64,000 nt of DNA from Marivita sp051251565. Its GTDB lineage: Bacteria; Pseudomonadota; Alphaproteobacteria; Rhodobacterales; Rhodobacteraceae. The notes below the pieces were generated by a model, which saw only the letters and a program-made list of their open reading frames with translations, had not been told where the DNA came from and did no database searches. Made by a program: the position numbers and the translations under genes. This document shows, piece by piece, positions 9,188-17,729 of the stretch (its first letter is position 1; every line of letters starts with the position of its first letter). The stretch is from contig NZ_JBPOFB010000002.1 of NCBI RefSeq assembly GCF_051251565.1, positions 310,001 through 374,000 on the forward strand. The letters run 5' to 3'.

Positions 9188-9768
9188 TGGCCCACCGAAA
9201 TATTGAGTCCAAGCGCGCTCCAGGTTGATGCGCCGCCGCGGTAATACTTGATCTTGTCTGTCGGATAGCCCGCGACCAACAGATTCTGGATCGCGTCACG
9301 CGCGTTCCCGTCATCCGGTCCATTGCCAAAAACAACCAAGGTAAAGGCCGTGCCAAAGACGGGGGCGTTGTCGGCATTGCTGACACCCAAGGCGGTCAAC
9401 AGGTCAGAGCGATAGGGATTGTTGGGCAGAAACGTGGCCACGGGTACATTCACGGCACCGGGCAACGACCCAGATGAAAACGTGCGGGGCATGCGGACAT
9501 CGACCAACAGGCCCGACCCGTTGCTGACTGCGGTCTGCAAAAAACCAATGACTTCGAGTTCGCCAAGCGTTTCCACACCGGCGGCAACAGCGATAGGCTG
9601 GATGCAGGACGACGGGCAAGACGGGCCACTGCGCGTCACCGTCATTTCGGTGCCATTCATGGTAAATGTGAACGCGCTGGCGTTCTCTGTGATCGTTGCC
9701 GATTGCGCATAAATTGAAGTGCCCGAAACAAGGGCAGCCGCAATAACGGCGCGCCGTACTGGTACCAT
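9184..9768 (-). CDS. Periplasmic rhodanese-like protein lacking the active-site cysteine
   Basis: 194 residues from the ATG at 9768 (a frame continues 11 codons upstream). Signal peptide (VPVRRAVIAAALVSG..), a Cys pair in GPSCPSSC, then a rhodanese fold: LLVDVRMPRTFSSGSLPGAVNVP is the classic CH2A region. At the catalytic loop, where active rhodaneses have Cys plus five residues, this protein reads VVFGNGPDDGNA, so the sulfur-carrying Cys is replaced by Gly. It is therefore probably a binding rather than a sulfurtransferase domain. First gene of a two-gene operon with the LysM protein. Confidence 0.75.
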   Translation of the reverse strand: MVPVRRAVIAAALVSGTSIYAQSATITENASAFTFTMNGTEMTVTRSGPSCPSSCIQPIAVAAGVETLGELEVIGFLQTAVSNGSGLLVDVRMPRTFSSGSLPGAVNVPVATFLPNNPYRSDLLTALGVSNADNAPVFGTAFTLVVFGNGPDDGNARDAIQNLLVAGYPTDKIKYYRGGASTWSALGLNISVGQ

Positions 9769-9850
9769 GTAGCCACCTATTTGTCTCGCTCGCGCGGACA
9801 CCGCTCTTTTTTACGATATATAGGCGAATTTCGATAATTTGGTCAATATA

Positions 9851-9878
9851 AAGTGACCCAATCAAACTTTAGGTCACT
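9851..9878. repeat. Inverted repeat at the end of folC
   Basis: AGTGACC (9851-9857) and GGTCACT (9872-9878) form a 7-bp perfect inverted repeat spanning the folC stop codon. On the minus strand the second arm is followed by TTATATT, so it may be a weak folC terminator. It also lies just upstream of the rhodanese-LysM operon, where it could be an operator. Confidence 0.4.
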
Positions 9879-11151
9879 CAATCACACGAAGAACATGCCC
9901 GGCAAGGTACAGCGACCCGCAAATCAGGACGCGGGCGTTGGGCTCTGAGCTATGGATTTGGCGCAGCGCGGTTTCGACGCTGTCGGCTTCCTGTGCGATC
10001 AGTCCGACATCTTTTGCGGCGCGTGCGGTGTCAGCAGCGCTCAGCGTGTTGGCCTCACCTGGAATGGAAATCGCGGTCAGGTGGTCGGCGACACCCGCCA
10101 GAGGGCGCAGGTAGCCACGCACATCTTTGGTGTTGAGCATGCCGCAGATCATATGGGTTGGCCGCTTTGGCAAGCCGCGCAGATAGGTGGCCAGCGCATC
10201 GCCCGCCGCAGGATTGTGTCCCCCATCCAGCCAAAGATCGGCGTGCGGCGCCAGATCGTTAAGCGGCGTGCCTTTGAGGTGTTGCATCCGCGCGGGCCAA
10301 AAGGCCTTTTGCACCGCACCATCAAACGCGGCGTCTGGCAGGCCCAGATACCGAAGCGCTGCAAGTGCGGCCCCCGCATTCTGGATCTGATGCGCGCCGG
10401 GCAGGTTGGGCAGATCGAGGTCGAGCAGCCCGATTTCATCCTGATAGACCAGCCGCCCGCGCTCTTGGCTGACATGCCAGTGTTGACCGTAAGCCAGCAG
10501 GGGCGCGCCCAGACGGGCAGCTTGGGCTTCGATCACGGCCATCGCATCGTCATGCTGCGGCCCGACGATACAGGGCACGCCGCGCTTGATGATGCCCGCC
10601 TTTTCGCTGGCGATCTTGGCGATCGTATCGCCCAGAAAGCCTTCGTGATCCATAGATACCGGGGTGATGATGGTCAGCTCTGGCGCATCCACCACGTTGG
10701 TTGCATCCAGACGCCCCCCCAGCCCAACCTCAAGCAAGGTGTAATCGGCAGGCGTGCGGGCAAAGGCCAGAAGGGCGGCGCAGGTGGTGATTTCGAAATA
10801 GGTGATGCTCGCGCCATCATTGGCGTTGTAGCATTCGTCCAGCACCTCGGTCAGGTGCGCTTCGGTGATCAGAGCTCCGGCAAGGCGGATGCGTTCATGA
10901 AACCGGGCCAGATGTGGCGAAGTGTAGGCGTGGACGGTTTTGCCTGCCGCCTCAAGCCCGGCGCGGATCATCGCCTGGGTCGATCCCTTGCCGTTGGTGC
11001 CCGCAATATGGATCACCGGCGGCAACGCCCGTTCGGGGTGGTCCAAAGCTTCCAAAAGTGCCCAGACACGGCCCAGCGTCAGGTCGATGATCTTGGGGTG
11101 AAGCGACATCATCCGGTCAAGGATGACATCCGAACCAGCAGGCGCGGTCAC
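9874..11151 (-). CDS. folC: Bifunctional folylpolyglutamate synthase / dihydrofolate synthase
   Basis: 425 residues, Mur-ligase-like ATPase. It adds glutamate to dihydropteroate and then to folates. The P-loop IAGTNGKGST (~residues 49-57), TSPHLARFHERIR and the Mg-site region SMDHEGFLGDTIAKIASEKAGIIK are intact, and a C-terminal ligase domain follows (~residue 290 onward). Its start ATG overlaps the accD stop by 4 bases, an arrangement found throughout alphaproteobacteria. The two are cotranscribed although functionally unrelated. Confidence 0.95.
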   Translation of the reverse strand: MTAPAGSDVILDRMMSLHPKIIDLTLGRVWALLEALDHPERALPPVIHIAGTNGKGSTQAMIRAGLEAAGKTVHAYTSPHLARFHERIRLAGALITEAHLTEVLDECYNANDGASITYFEITTCAALLAFARTPADYTLLEVGLGGRLDATNVVDAPELTIITPVSMDHEGFLGDTIAKIASEKAGIIKRGVPCIVGPQHDDAMAVIEAQAARLGAPLLAYGQHWHVSQERGRLVYQDEIGLLDLDLPNLPGAHQIQNAGAALAALRYLGLPDAAFDGAVQKAFWPARMQHLKGTPLNDLAPHADLWLDGGHNPAAGDALATYLRGLPKRPTHMICGMLNTKDVRGYLRPLAGVADHLTAISIPGEANTLSAADTARAAKDVGLIAQEADSVETALRQIHSSEPNARVLICGSLYLAGHVLRVIE

Positions 11152-12071
11152 GGGGTCTGGTCAGCGCCGACCGGCGGCATGTCTGCCGGGCCAGGGGCGG
11201 GCAGATCGCCCGCCACAGGCGGCGGCATGTGCATCAGCATGCGGATGATCTGCACCAGTTCGCTGCGCATCTTGCGGCGGTCGGTGACCCGGTCCAGCAT
11301 CCCGTGTTCCAGCAGGTATTCCGCGCGCTGGAACCCTTCGGGCAGCTTTTCGCGGATGGTCTGTTCGATCACGCGCGGCCCGGCAAAGCAGATCAGCGCG
11401 CCGGGTTCCGCGATCTGAACATCGCCCAACATCGCGTAAGACGCCGTCACGCCTCCGGTTGTGGGGTGGGTCAGCACAACGATATAGGGCAGGTTCGCTT
11501 CCTTGAGCATCTGCACCGCGACCGTGGTGCGGGGCATTTGCATCAGGCTCAGAATGCCTTCCTGCATGCGCGCGCCCCCTGCGGCCGAAAACAAAACCAG
11601 CGGGCGGCGCAGTTCAACTGCCTTTTCGGCAGCGGCGATGATGGCGTTGCCGACATACATGCCCATCGACCCGGCCATAAAGCTGAAATCCTGTGCCACC
11701 GCCACGATGGGCGTGCGGCCCATATCACCCGTGGCGATCAGCATCGCCTCTTTTTCGCCGGTGGTTCTTTGCGCGCTGCGCAGTCGGTCGGGGTATTTTT
11801 TCTGGTCGCGGAATTGTAGCGGGTCGGCCAGCGGCTCTGGCACGGCAATTTCGCTGTAGATCCCCCCGTCGAATAGCCCGGCAAAGCGGTCGCGCGGCGT
11901 GATGTTCATGTGGTGGCCGCAATTGGAACAGACATTCAGGTTGTCTGACACCTCGCGGTGGAACAGCATGGTGCCGCAATCATCACATTTCACCCAAAGG
12001 TTCTCGGGCAATTCGCGGCGCGAAAAGATCGAATTGATCCGGGGTCGGACGTAGTTGGTGATCCAGTTCAT
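11148..12071 (-). CDS. accD: Acetyl-CoA carboxylase carboxyltransferase subunit beta
   Basis: 307 residues. Cytoplasmic; with AccA it transfers CO2 from carboxybiotin to acetyl-CoA, the first step of fatty-acid synthesis. The N-terminal four-Cys zinc ribbon CDDCGTM..CSNCGHH (~residues 28-50) is intact, followed by the crotonase-like domain with FSAAGGARMQEG and TGGVTASYAMLGD. The C terminus beyond ~285 is a Pro-rich tail. It is first in the accD-folC operon. trpB, often upstream in relatives, is not here. Confidence 0.95.
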   Translation of the reverse strand: MNWITNYVRPRINSIFSRRELPENLWVKCDDCGTMLFHREVSDNLNVCSNCGHHMNITPRDRFAGLFDGGIYSEIAVPEPLADPLQFRDQKKYPDRLRSAQRTTGEKEAMLIATGDMGRTPIVAVAQDFSFMAGSMGMYVGNAIIAAAEKAVELRRPLVLFSAAGGARMQEGILSLMQMPRTTVAVQMLKEANLPYIVVLTHPTTGGVTASYAMLGDVQIAEPGALICFAGPRVIEQTIREKLPEGFQRAEYLLEHGMLDRVTDRRKMRSELVQIIRMLMHMPPPVAGDLPAPGPADMPPVGADQTP

Positions 12072-12137
12072 GCAGTGCGGCTCCCGTCACCCTGTCTTAG
12101 CTGGATGTGATCTAAGGCCCATTCGGTGGAAATGCAA

Positions 12138-13052
12138 TCAACCCTGCGGAGTCAGATTTGACCGGGCCGGACCGCGTTTGACACCCAGTTGCCGTTCACG
12201 CCAGATGATCAGCACGCCTGCACCGATGATGACGATCGACCCGATGATCGTGTGGATCGTCGGGATCTCGTCAAAGATCGTGTAGCCGATGACCAGCGCA
12301 AACAGGATCGACGCATAGTCGAACGGTGCCAGAAACGCGGCTTCGGCATGGCGGTAGGACGAGGTCAGCAGGATTTGTGCCACCCCGCCCACCACGCCTG
12401 CGCCGATCAATTGCGTTGCCGTTTCCGCGTCTGGCATGACCCAGCCAAACGGAACTGTCAAAAGCGACAGGCAGGTCGCGGTGACGGCAAAGTAGAACAC
12501 CACCGACGAGGTCGTTTCATGTTGCACCAGTTTGCGGATATGCACATGGGCCAGCGCCCGAAGCGCCGCCGAGGCCAGCACCAGCACCACGCCCCAACGC
12601 GCAGCGGTGCCAAGATCATCATTGCCCAATTGCGGCAGCATCACGATGACCACGCCGATCAATCCAAGCGCCACCGCCGACATGCGCACCAGCCGGATCT
12701 TTTCCCCCAGAAGCATCGCGGCAAACAGCACCGTCAGGATTGGCGCGGCATAACCAAGCACCGTCACTTCGGGCAAAGGCAACAGGCCAAGCGCGGCAAA
12801 GCCACAGGCCATCGCACTGACCCCAATCAGACCGCGCCAAAAATGCCCCGACGGGTTCCGGGTACGCAATCCAGTGCTCAGTTCGCGCCGCAGAACCAAC
12901 CACAGCAGGATCACCGGAAGCGCAAAAATGGAACGGAAAAACACCGCCTGACCCGGAGGGACAACGTCTGCACTGGCCTTGATCAGCGCTGCCATGATGA
13001 CAAAAAGAAAAACGGCGCTGAGCTTCAGCACCATGCCGCGTAGCGGGGACAT
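12138..13052 (-). CDS. DMT-superfamily transporter (EamA domains)
   Basis: 304 residues with about ten hydrophobic helices arranged as two EamA repeats. Typical drug/metabolite exporter layout (GYAAPILTVLFAAMLLGE ending helix 4 of the first repeat). The substrate is unknown. RBS GGAGA before the ATG at 13052. It stands alone: separated from accD by ~65 bases and from a small membrane protein by ~50. A second, clearly divergent EamA gene is at 32254. Confidence 0.85.
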   Translation of the reverse strand: MSPLRGMVLKLSAVFLFVIMAALIKASADVVPPGQAVFFRSIFALPVILLWLVLRRELSTGLRTRNPSGHFWRGLIGVSAMACGFAALGLLPLPEVTVLGYAAPILTVLFAAMLLGEKIRLVRMSAVALGLIGVVIVMLPQLGNDDLGTAARWGVVLVLASAALRALAHVHIRKLVQHETTSSVVFYFAVTATCLSLLTVPFGWVMPDAETATQLIGAGVVGGVAQILLTSSYRHAEAAFLAPFDYASILFALVIGYTIFDEIPTIHTIIGSIVIIGAGVLIIWRERQLGVKRGPARSNLTPQG

Positions 13053-13105
13053 ACATTCTCCGGAACAGGTTATGTGCTACAGTTTGCCCGCCGCTCACAG
13101 GAAGG

Positions 13106-13330
13106 TCAATCACGCCCGCCCAAGCGGCGTTTGCCGGAATGGCCGAACAGCCATCCCATCAGAAATCCAAGCCCCACGCAGATCAGAACAAGGACTGCGT
13201 GACTGCTGTTGACGGACCAGATGAACAGCTGCACATCGACCCGTTCCATATTCTGGAGCATGAATAGACCCAGAAAAACCGAGATGAGGAAAAGCGCCAG
13301 CCACCGGGTGTCCATGAGAATATGTTTCAT
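13106..13330 (-). CDS. Small LapA-like (DUF1049-type) membrane protein
   Basis: 74 residues with two transmembrane segments (~residues 8-25 and 43-62) separated by a short hydrophilic loop (MERVDVQLFIWS), and a basic cytoplasmic tail. The first loop and the second helix (VLICVGLGFLMGWLFG) are the pattern of LapA/DUF1049, which in E. coli works with LapB in lipopolysaccharide assembly control. No lapB is adjacent, and some alphaproteobacterial members are orphan. Two in-frame start codons are possible (13330 or five codons later). Confidence 0.65.
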   Translation of the reverse strand: MKHILMDTRWLALFLISVFLGLFMLQNMERVDVQLFIWSVNSSHAVLVLICVGLGFLMGWLFGHSGKRRLGGRD

Positions 13331-13343
13331 ATTGCTGTGTGCT

Positions 13344-13748
13344 TCATGCAGGGGCGACGCCGCGCCCCGAGATCATTCCCAACTGGGCGCAGGCGCGCAG
13401 GATCATGTGGTAATTGCGGCGCTGGACGTTCGGGTCTGTTGTGTTTTCCGTCAGGATCATGGTGCGATCCACGATGCCGATATGTGCGATCGACGTGATG
13501 TCCATGACCAGGTCATCCAGTGCGTCGAGCCGGATCAGGACAAGGTTTCCGCGCATCCATGGCAGGGTCGGGATGTTCAGCAACCGTTCAAAAACATGTG
13601 CGCTTGTCTGGCAGTGACTCGCCACAACAAGCTGTGGTCCGGGTGCGGTCCCGACCAGTCGATGGCCAAAAATGGTTCCGGTGGTCTGGGTACAAAAGAC
13701 TTCGAGATAGCCGGCGTCGCGTTCAGCGATGATGGTTCGCTTGGACAT
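13344..13748 (-). CDS. Conserved hypothetical protein
   Basis: 134 residues, soluble, no signal peptide. The start is secure: AGAGGAG six bases before the ATG. The central stretch GTAPGPQLVVASH..ERLLNIPTLPWMRGNLVLIRLDAL resembles the strand-helix pattern at the start of M14/desuccinylase-like enzymes (GP-x-VxVxAGxHGDE), but the zinc-binding H-x-x-E is missing, so it is not a functional peptidase of that type. Function unknown. It sits between the LapA-like gene and the DUF481 gene, the latter ended by a strong terminator, so it probably begins its own unit with the small membrane protein. Confidence 0.65.
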   Translation of the reverse strand: MSKRTIIAERDAGYLEVFCTQTTGTIFGHRLVGTAPGPQLVVASHCQTSAHVFERLLNIPTLPWMRGNLVLIRLDALDDLVMDITSIAHIGIVDRTMILTENTTDPNVQRRNYHMILRACAQLGMISGRGVAPA

Positions 13749-13773
13749 TCTGGGCTCCTCTTGGGGGAACTGG

Positions 13774-13801
13774 GAAAAAGAGGGGCAGATCGCTCTGCCC
13801 C
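13774..13801 (-). terminator. Intrinsic terminator of the DUF481 gene
   Basis: Stem GGGGCAGA / TCTGCCCC (13782-13789 with 13794-13801), loop TCGC, followed on the minus strand by CTCTTTTTC. It lies 27 bases past the DUF481 stop. Confidence 0.8.
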
Positions 13802-13828
13802 CAAGTTTACATGAGGGTGTTCAACAGA

Positions 13829-14665
13829 TCAGTTGAACGAGTAGACGAGCGATACTCCAAACGTATTGTCCGTCTGTTTTGCGCCTTTTGCCACGTCCGA
13901 GTGGTATTCGGTCAGGACGCTTGTGCGCAGGGCGACCGTGTCGGTCATCGACACGTTCAGTGCGAAATCGTTGAACACGGCGGTGTCGGATTCCGAGTAA
14001 ATCACGTCCGTGTCATTGGTGAGAAAGACCGTGTCGGTCAGTTTATGGGCATAGTCAGAGCTGATGCCGAACGCGCCTTCGCTGATGTCGCCACGGGTCA
14101 CGTCTGCCAGTTCGGAAAACCGGTAGCCGGGACCGCCTTGAAGCGACCATTGACGGGTTTCGTCGTTGAACACGCGGTAACCGGCACCAAAGCTGACAAA
14201 GGTATCGGTTTCGAAATCCGAGAATTCGTCAACCGAGCCCTGAACCTTGGCAAACCCAAAGACCACGGGATTGAAATCACGGGTGTATTCCAGTCCGTAA
14301 TACAGGCTTTCCTCGGTCTTCTTGCCGTCATCTTCGCCGTAGGCGTAGTTGAGCTGAAGCTCGATACCGTTCGGACCCCAGACATAGTTCAGGTCTGACC
14401 CGATGCCGATATCCAGGCTGTCTGTATTGCCGCTTGATGCGATGGCACGCACTGCGACGGACCCGTCAAACCCCTGGGGGCGGCCTTCGTTCCCGAAACG
14501 GTCAAGCTCACGCTCGGCATCGTCTTCGATGGCTTCGATCAAGTCCTCGTTGCGGTCCGCAGCGACAGAGGCGCCGCCAACCAGCGATTGCGCCGAAACC
14601 GTTGTCGCCGACAGGGCTGCAATCAAAGCGACAGCGCCCACATGGGATTTGGTGACGTCTTTCAT
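13829..14665 (-). CDS. DUF481 / YdiY-family outer-membrane beta-barrel protein
   Basis: 278 residues from the ATG at 14665 (AAGGA upstream). Signal peptide ending near VSAQ. The mature protein is a series of alternating amphipathic strands (for example DIGIGSDLNYVWGPNG, GIELQLNYAYGEDDGKK) ending in a C-terminal strand FGVSLVYSFN with terminal aromatic residue, the usual outer-membrane insertion signal. DUF481 proteins are salt- or acid-inducible porin-like barrels of unknown transport function. Monocistronic, with a strong terminator. Confidence 0.8.
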   Translation of the reverse strand: MKDVTKSHVGAVALIAALSATTVSAQSLVGGASVAADRNEDLIEAIEDDAERELDRFGNEGRPQGFDGSVAVRAIASSGNTDSLDIGIGSDLNYVWGPNGIELQLNYAYGEDDGKKTEESLYYGLEYTRDFNPVVFGFAKVQGSVDEFSDFETDTFVSFGAGYRVFNDETRQWSLQGGPGYRFSELADVTRGDISEGAFGISSDYAHKLTDTVFLTNDTDVIYSESDTAVFNDFALNVSMTDTVALRTSVLTEYHSDVAKGAKQTDNTFGVSLVYSFN

Positions 14666-14809
14666 TGGTGAGTCCTTTTCCAACAAAGAGTGACCCGTCC
14701 TGAAGAGGGCGGGAGCATTACTGCTGAAACCGATGTAGGAAACCCGATAAAATGAGGAAAATTAAAAATAATTGACCATGAAACAAGTAATGCTCATTTC
14801 ATTAGGAAA

Positions 14810-15733
14810 TCAAGGCGTGCCAAGGACTTCTACGGACTCGTGCGTGCTCATTTCGGCGAGGTCGGCCATGACCGCGTCCTGATCCGCATCAATCTGTGTT
14901 GAAACCGCAACAAGTGCGGCCTCGGCAGCGATCCGGATGTCGTCGTCAAGATCATCGCGCCAGATCGACCAGACCGGATATGGAAAAACAGGTGCGTCCG
15001 GAACAAGGAACAGCCGCCCCTCATCGAGGTATCGCTTTATGTACCGGGCAGGGAGATAGGCCGCTCGTTGACGGTTGACAACGTAATCCGCAGCCATCGC
15101 CCCGAGCGACAGGGTCAATCCGGAATTCCCGAGCTGCGTCAGTTCCTGTGCATGGGCGTGAACGAATTCCGGTCCCCAATCGACAAAGACGTACCGGTCG
15201 CCGATCCCGTCCAGAGTGGTCTCAAAGGATGACGCGAGCACAAGATCTTCTTCGAGCACCGCGTGCGCGCTGAGCCCCGGTCGCAGTTGCGGCGTGTACA
15301 TCAAGCCTACCTGCACGATCCCTTCGATCAGAAACCGGGTGATCCTGTCCGGCATCCCGATCTCGGCGCGTACGCTCAGTTCCGGCAGATTGGTCTGCAA
15401 GGCATCAACCCAACGAAACCCGAGCCGCGGCCAGAGCGAATACTGCGCTCCGATGGACAGTGATTTGGAGAAGCCTTCGGGAATGCCGATCTGCTGCCGT
15501 GCTTCTTCCCAGACCTTGATCATGGACAGCGCATAGCGTTCAAATTCCCGCCCTGCCGTGGTCAGCTCTGCCCCCGCTTTGGACCGGGTGAACAACGGCT
15601 TGCCAAGCGATTCCTCAAGGCGCAGCACGCGCAGGCTGACTGCGGATTGAGTGACGTACAGCCGCTCGCTTGCGTTGACGAATGATCCGGTCGCCGCGAC
15701 TTCGAGAAAGGTGCGGATCAGGGTGATATCCAT
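14810..15733 (-). CDS. LysR-family transcriptional regulator
   Basis: 307 residues. The winged helix at residues 1-60 has the LysR signature (FLEVAATGSFVNASERLYVTQSAVS, then a recognition helix), followed by a periplasmic-binding-protein-like effector domain. The target genes are uncertain. LysR regulators often act on a divergent neighbour, but here the genes on both sides run in the same direction: the DUF481 gene after it and two hypotheticals before it. C-terminal residues after ~290 are a variable tail. Confidence 0.9.
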   Translation of the reverse strand: MDITLIRTFLEVAATGSFVNASERLYVTQSAVSLRVLRLEESLGKPLFTRSKAGAELTTAGREFERYALSMIKVWEEARQQIGIPEGFSKSLSIGAQYSLWPRLGFRWVDALQTNLPELSVRAEIGMPDRITRFLIEGIVQVGLMYTPQLRPGLSAHAVLEEDLVLASSFETTLDGIGDRYVFVDWGPEFVHAHAQELTQLGNSGLTLSLGAMAADYVVNRQRAAYLPARYIKRYLDEGRLFLVPDAPVFPYPVWSIWRDDLDDDIRIAAEAALVAVSTQIDADQDAVMADLAEMSTHESVEVLGTP

Positions 15734-15809
15734 CGGGGGCTATCCCTTCGGGTTCGAGGTTCAGCGCTGCACCCCAATGATCCAACGCGTCCGGCGGGGC
15801 CCCGTCTTG

Positions 15810-16187
15810 TCAGGCGGTTTCGCGGCAATGTCGGCGGAAGGACCGTTTGAGCATGTCCAATTCGGCCCGCAAAAGCGACATCTCGGCGCGGATGTCTTCG
15901 CCAGCCGCGTCGCCCGCAATGATCGAGAAATCACCAAGCGCCTGTCCCAGCGTCGCTTCGGAAATAACGAATGTGTGCACGCCGTCCGCGATCATGTTGG
16001 CCGGCACCGGCACCTTGATGACCCAGGATGCAGGGTCGGGCAGCGCTTCAAGCGTGATGTCGGGTACCGGTTTGTCATGTACCCGCACATCCACATTCGG
16101 TGCGGGGCTGTCGTCGGACTCTCCGGCGATCACACCTTCCCAGACACCCTCGAAAAACCGGCTTTTTGACAGGGAATACGCGGTCAT
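15810..16187 (-). CDS. Conserved hypothetical protein with C-terminal coiled coil
   Basis: 125 residues starting at the ATG at 16187. The N-terminal ~90 residues look like a compact beta domain (KVPVPANMIADGVHTFVI), and the last ~35 form a charged helix with heptad spacing (EMSLLRAELDMLKRSF) suited to oligomerisation. No signal peptide or membrane segment. Unknown function. It follows the DUF6478-like gene by 10 bases, so the two form one transcript and may act together. I do not recognise the family. Confidence 0.65.
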   Translation of the reverse strand: MTAYSLSKSRFFEGVWEGVIAGESDDSPAPNVDVRVHDKPVPDITLEALPDPASWVIKVPVPANMIADGVHTFVISEATLGQALGDFSIIAGDAAGEDIRAEMSLLRAELDMLKRSFRRHCRETA

Positions 16188-16197
16188 TCTCGGGTCC

Positions 16198-16971
16198 TCA
16201 CATCTCGGCTCTGGGGCGACGGCTGAAATACAGGTCACGCAGAACAACCTGACTCATGTCCGGGTTCTCAAAGATCAGGTCAATCCAAACCTTTTCCACC
16301 CGCTTTTCGTTAAGTTTCGTGTAGGCCAGATCGAATTCCACAACCAGTTCGCGGTCGGTTACCGGCAATTCCCGCACGATCTGTTCGGTGTTGGGCCCGT
16401 GCTGCACATTGAGCCGGGCAAAGATTTCAAGCGGGCGTTCAAGATCCACTATCGCGTCAAACCGGATCAGGTGCTTGCGCTTGAGACCCACCGTCGCCTC
16501 GGCGGGCAGGTCGATCACAAGCGACAGGTATGATCCGTCAAAGCGGAACACATCCAGTCGCAGGCCGTAAGCGGCCAGATCATCGGCACTGGTATTGCGT
16601 AACTGGCGCAGGGTCAGTTCCGATTGGCTGCAATCGTGAAACAGCGTGACCTCGCGGCCCAGCATGGCTTTGTTGGCGACCGCAGACATGCCCTGCACCG
16701 AAAGCGGGCCGCACCACGCCTCGGGGCGCCAGGACCAATCGGCATCATAGGGAACGGGCACCGCCTGGTTGCCCAGAACGGGCAGACCAAGCCGATCGTC
16801 CGCGACGTAGATCAGTTCGTCGAGGTGGTATTTCAACCGGCGCGCGGCGGCACGGTTGCGACGCAGTTCCCGCAGGTCGGCATGTCGCGCGGTTTCAGCC
16901 CAACGGCGAAATCGCCTGAGCGCGGATTGCTGGATAACGCGGTCAAGCAGACCGGGTTTCATCTCTGACAT
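16198..16971 (-). CDS. Conserved hypothetical protein (DUF6478-like)
   Basis: 257 residues, soluble. Basic, helical N terminus (residues 1-60, many Arg), then a mixed beta-rich domain with WSWRPEAWCGPLSVQG and an acidic C-terminal half (LVVEFDLAYTKLNEKRVEKVWIDLIF). Such proteins are widespread in Rhodobacteraceae and I believe they are grouped as DUF6478, but I cannot confirm the name. The regularly spaced beta strands suggest a carbohydrate-binding or jelly-roll fold; that is inference. First gene of a pair with the coiled-coil protein. Confidence 0.65.
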   Translation of the reverse strand: MSEMKPGLLDRVIQQSALRRFRRWAETARHADLRELRRNRAAARRLKYHLDELIYVADDRLGLPVLGNQAVPVPYDADWSWRPEAWCGPLSVQGMSAVANKAMLGREVTLFHDCSQSELTLRQLRNTSADDLAAYGLRLDVFRFDGSYLSLVIDLPAEATVGLKRKHLIRFDAIVDLERPLEIFARLNVQHGPNTEQIVRELPVTDRELVVEFDLAYTKLNEKRVEKVWIDLIFENPDMSQVVLRDLYFSRRPRAEM

Positions 16972-17033
16972 GAGCTGCTCGCTCCTGCTGATGTTCTTGT
17001 CCGACCCTTTTGGGTGTCGGTTTGATCTTTATA

Positions 17034-17729
17034 TTACAGATCGCCGCGTTCAAATAAACGGCCAAGTCGCGTTTCAAGAGGATCGACTGGTGATTGCGAC
17101 TGTTCTGCACTTCGCGCTCTGGATGGCGCAGACCTAGCGCGAATGCGTGAAGAAACCGTATTCAAGAATGCAGCGCCCTGTGCGCCGATCAACGGGCTGC
17201 CCACAGGTGCATAAAGCGCAACACCGACAAGGTGACTGTCCAGAACAAACGCGCCGCGCCAGTGCTTGGGGTCGCTGCCCGCAAACGCAGCCTCACCGCC
17301 ACTGGCCATTTGACCAACGCGAAGCCCGCTTAGGTCGCGCTCTTGCAACAGGTCGGTTTGCAGCGCGGATGCCAGATCAGTCAGCGACGGGCTGCCATTC
17401 GTTGCACGGCTGACGGTGACAGTCACAAGAACCGGCTCTACAAACGGGCCACCCCGGCCGCTGGACAGGATGTTGCAACTGGCGATTGCGGCAAATCCTC
17501 CTGCCGCGGTGCTGCGCAGTGATGTGGGGTCAATGCAGTAGCCTTCAGGTCCAGAGACCACGATTTGCCCACGGACCAGACGGGCCGCCAACAAAGGCGT
17601 CGGCTCTGACGTGGATGCGCCTTCGGCCAAGGACAACGCGCCGGGCGTGTCAGTGGGCGTGCATCCCGCCAGTACCAGACATGCCGCGCCCATCAGCGCG
17701 GCATGCAGTTTATATCGGCTCGGCGTCAC
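17034..17729 (-). CDS. Putative lipoprotein coupled to ilvD
   Basis: 231 residues. Lipobox LVLAGC at ~residues 17-22 gives a lipid-anchored envelope protein; the mature N terminus is low-complexity, then a domain from ~50 to 200 with two cysteines (EGYCIDP, IASCNIL) that could bridge, and a basic C-terminal tail. Family not recognised. Its ATG overlaps the ilvD stop (ATGA), so it is translated from the same mRNA although no link to branched-chain amino acid synthesis is apparent. Confidence 0.75.
   Translation of the reverse strand: MTPSRYKLHAALMGAACLVLAGCTPTDTPGALSLAEGASTSEPTPLLAARLVRGQIVVSGPEGYCIDPTSLRSTAAGGFAAIASCNILSSGRGGPFVEPVLVTVTVSRATNGSPSLTDLASALQTDLLQERDLSGLRVGQMASGGEAAFAGSDPKHWRGAFVLDSHLVGVALYAPVGSPLIGAQGAAFLNTVSSRIRARSAPSRARSAEQSQSPVDPLETRLGRLFERGDL

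Noticed and set aside
9952..11418. A 488-codon plus-strand frame across folC and accD
   Set aside because: Covers the antisense of two adjoining core genes with intact motifs; no RBS or domain.
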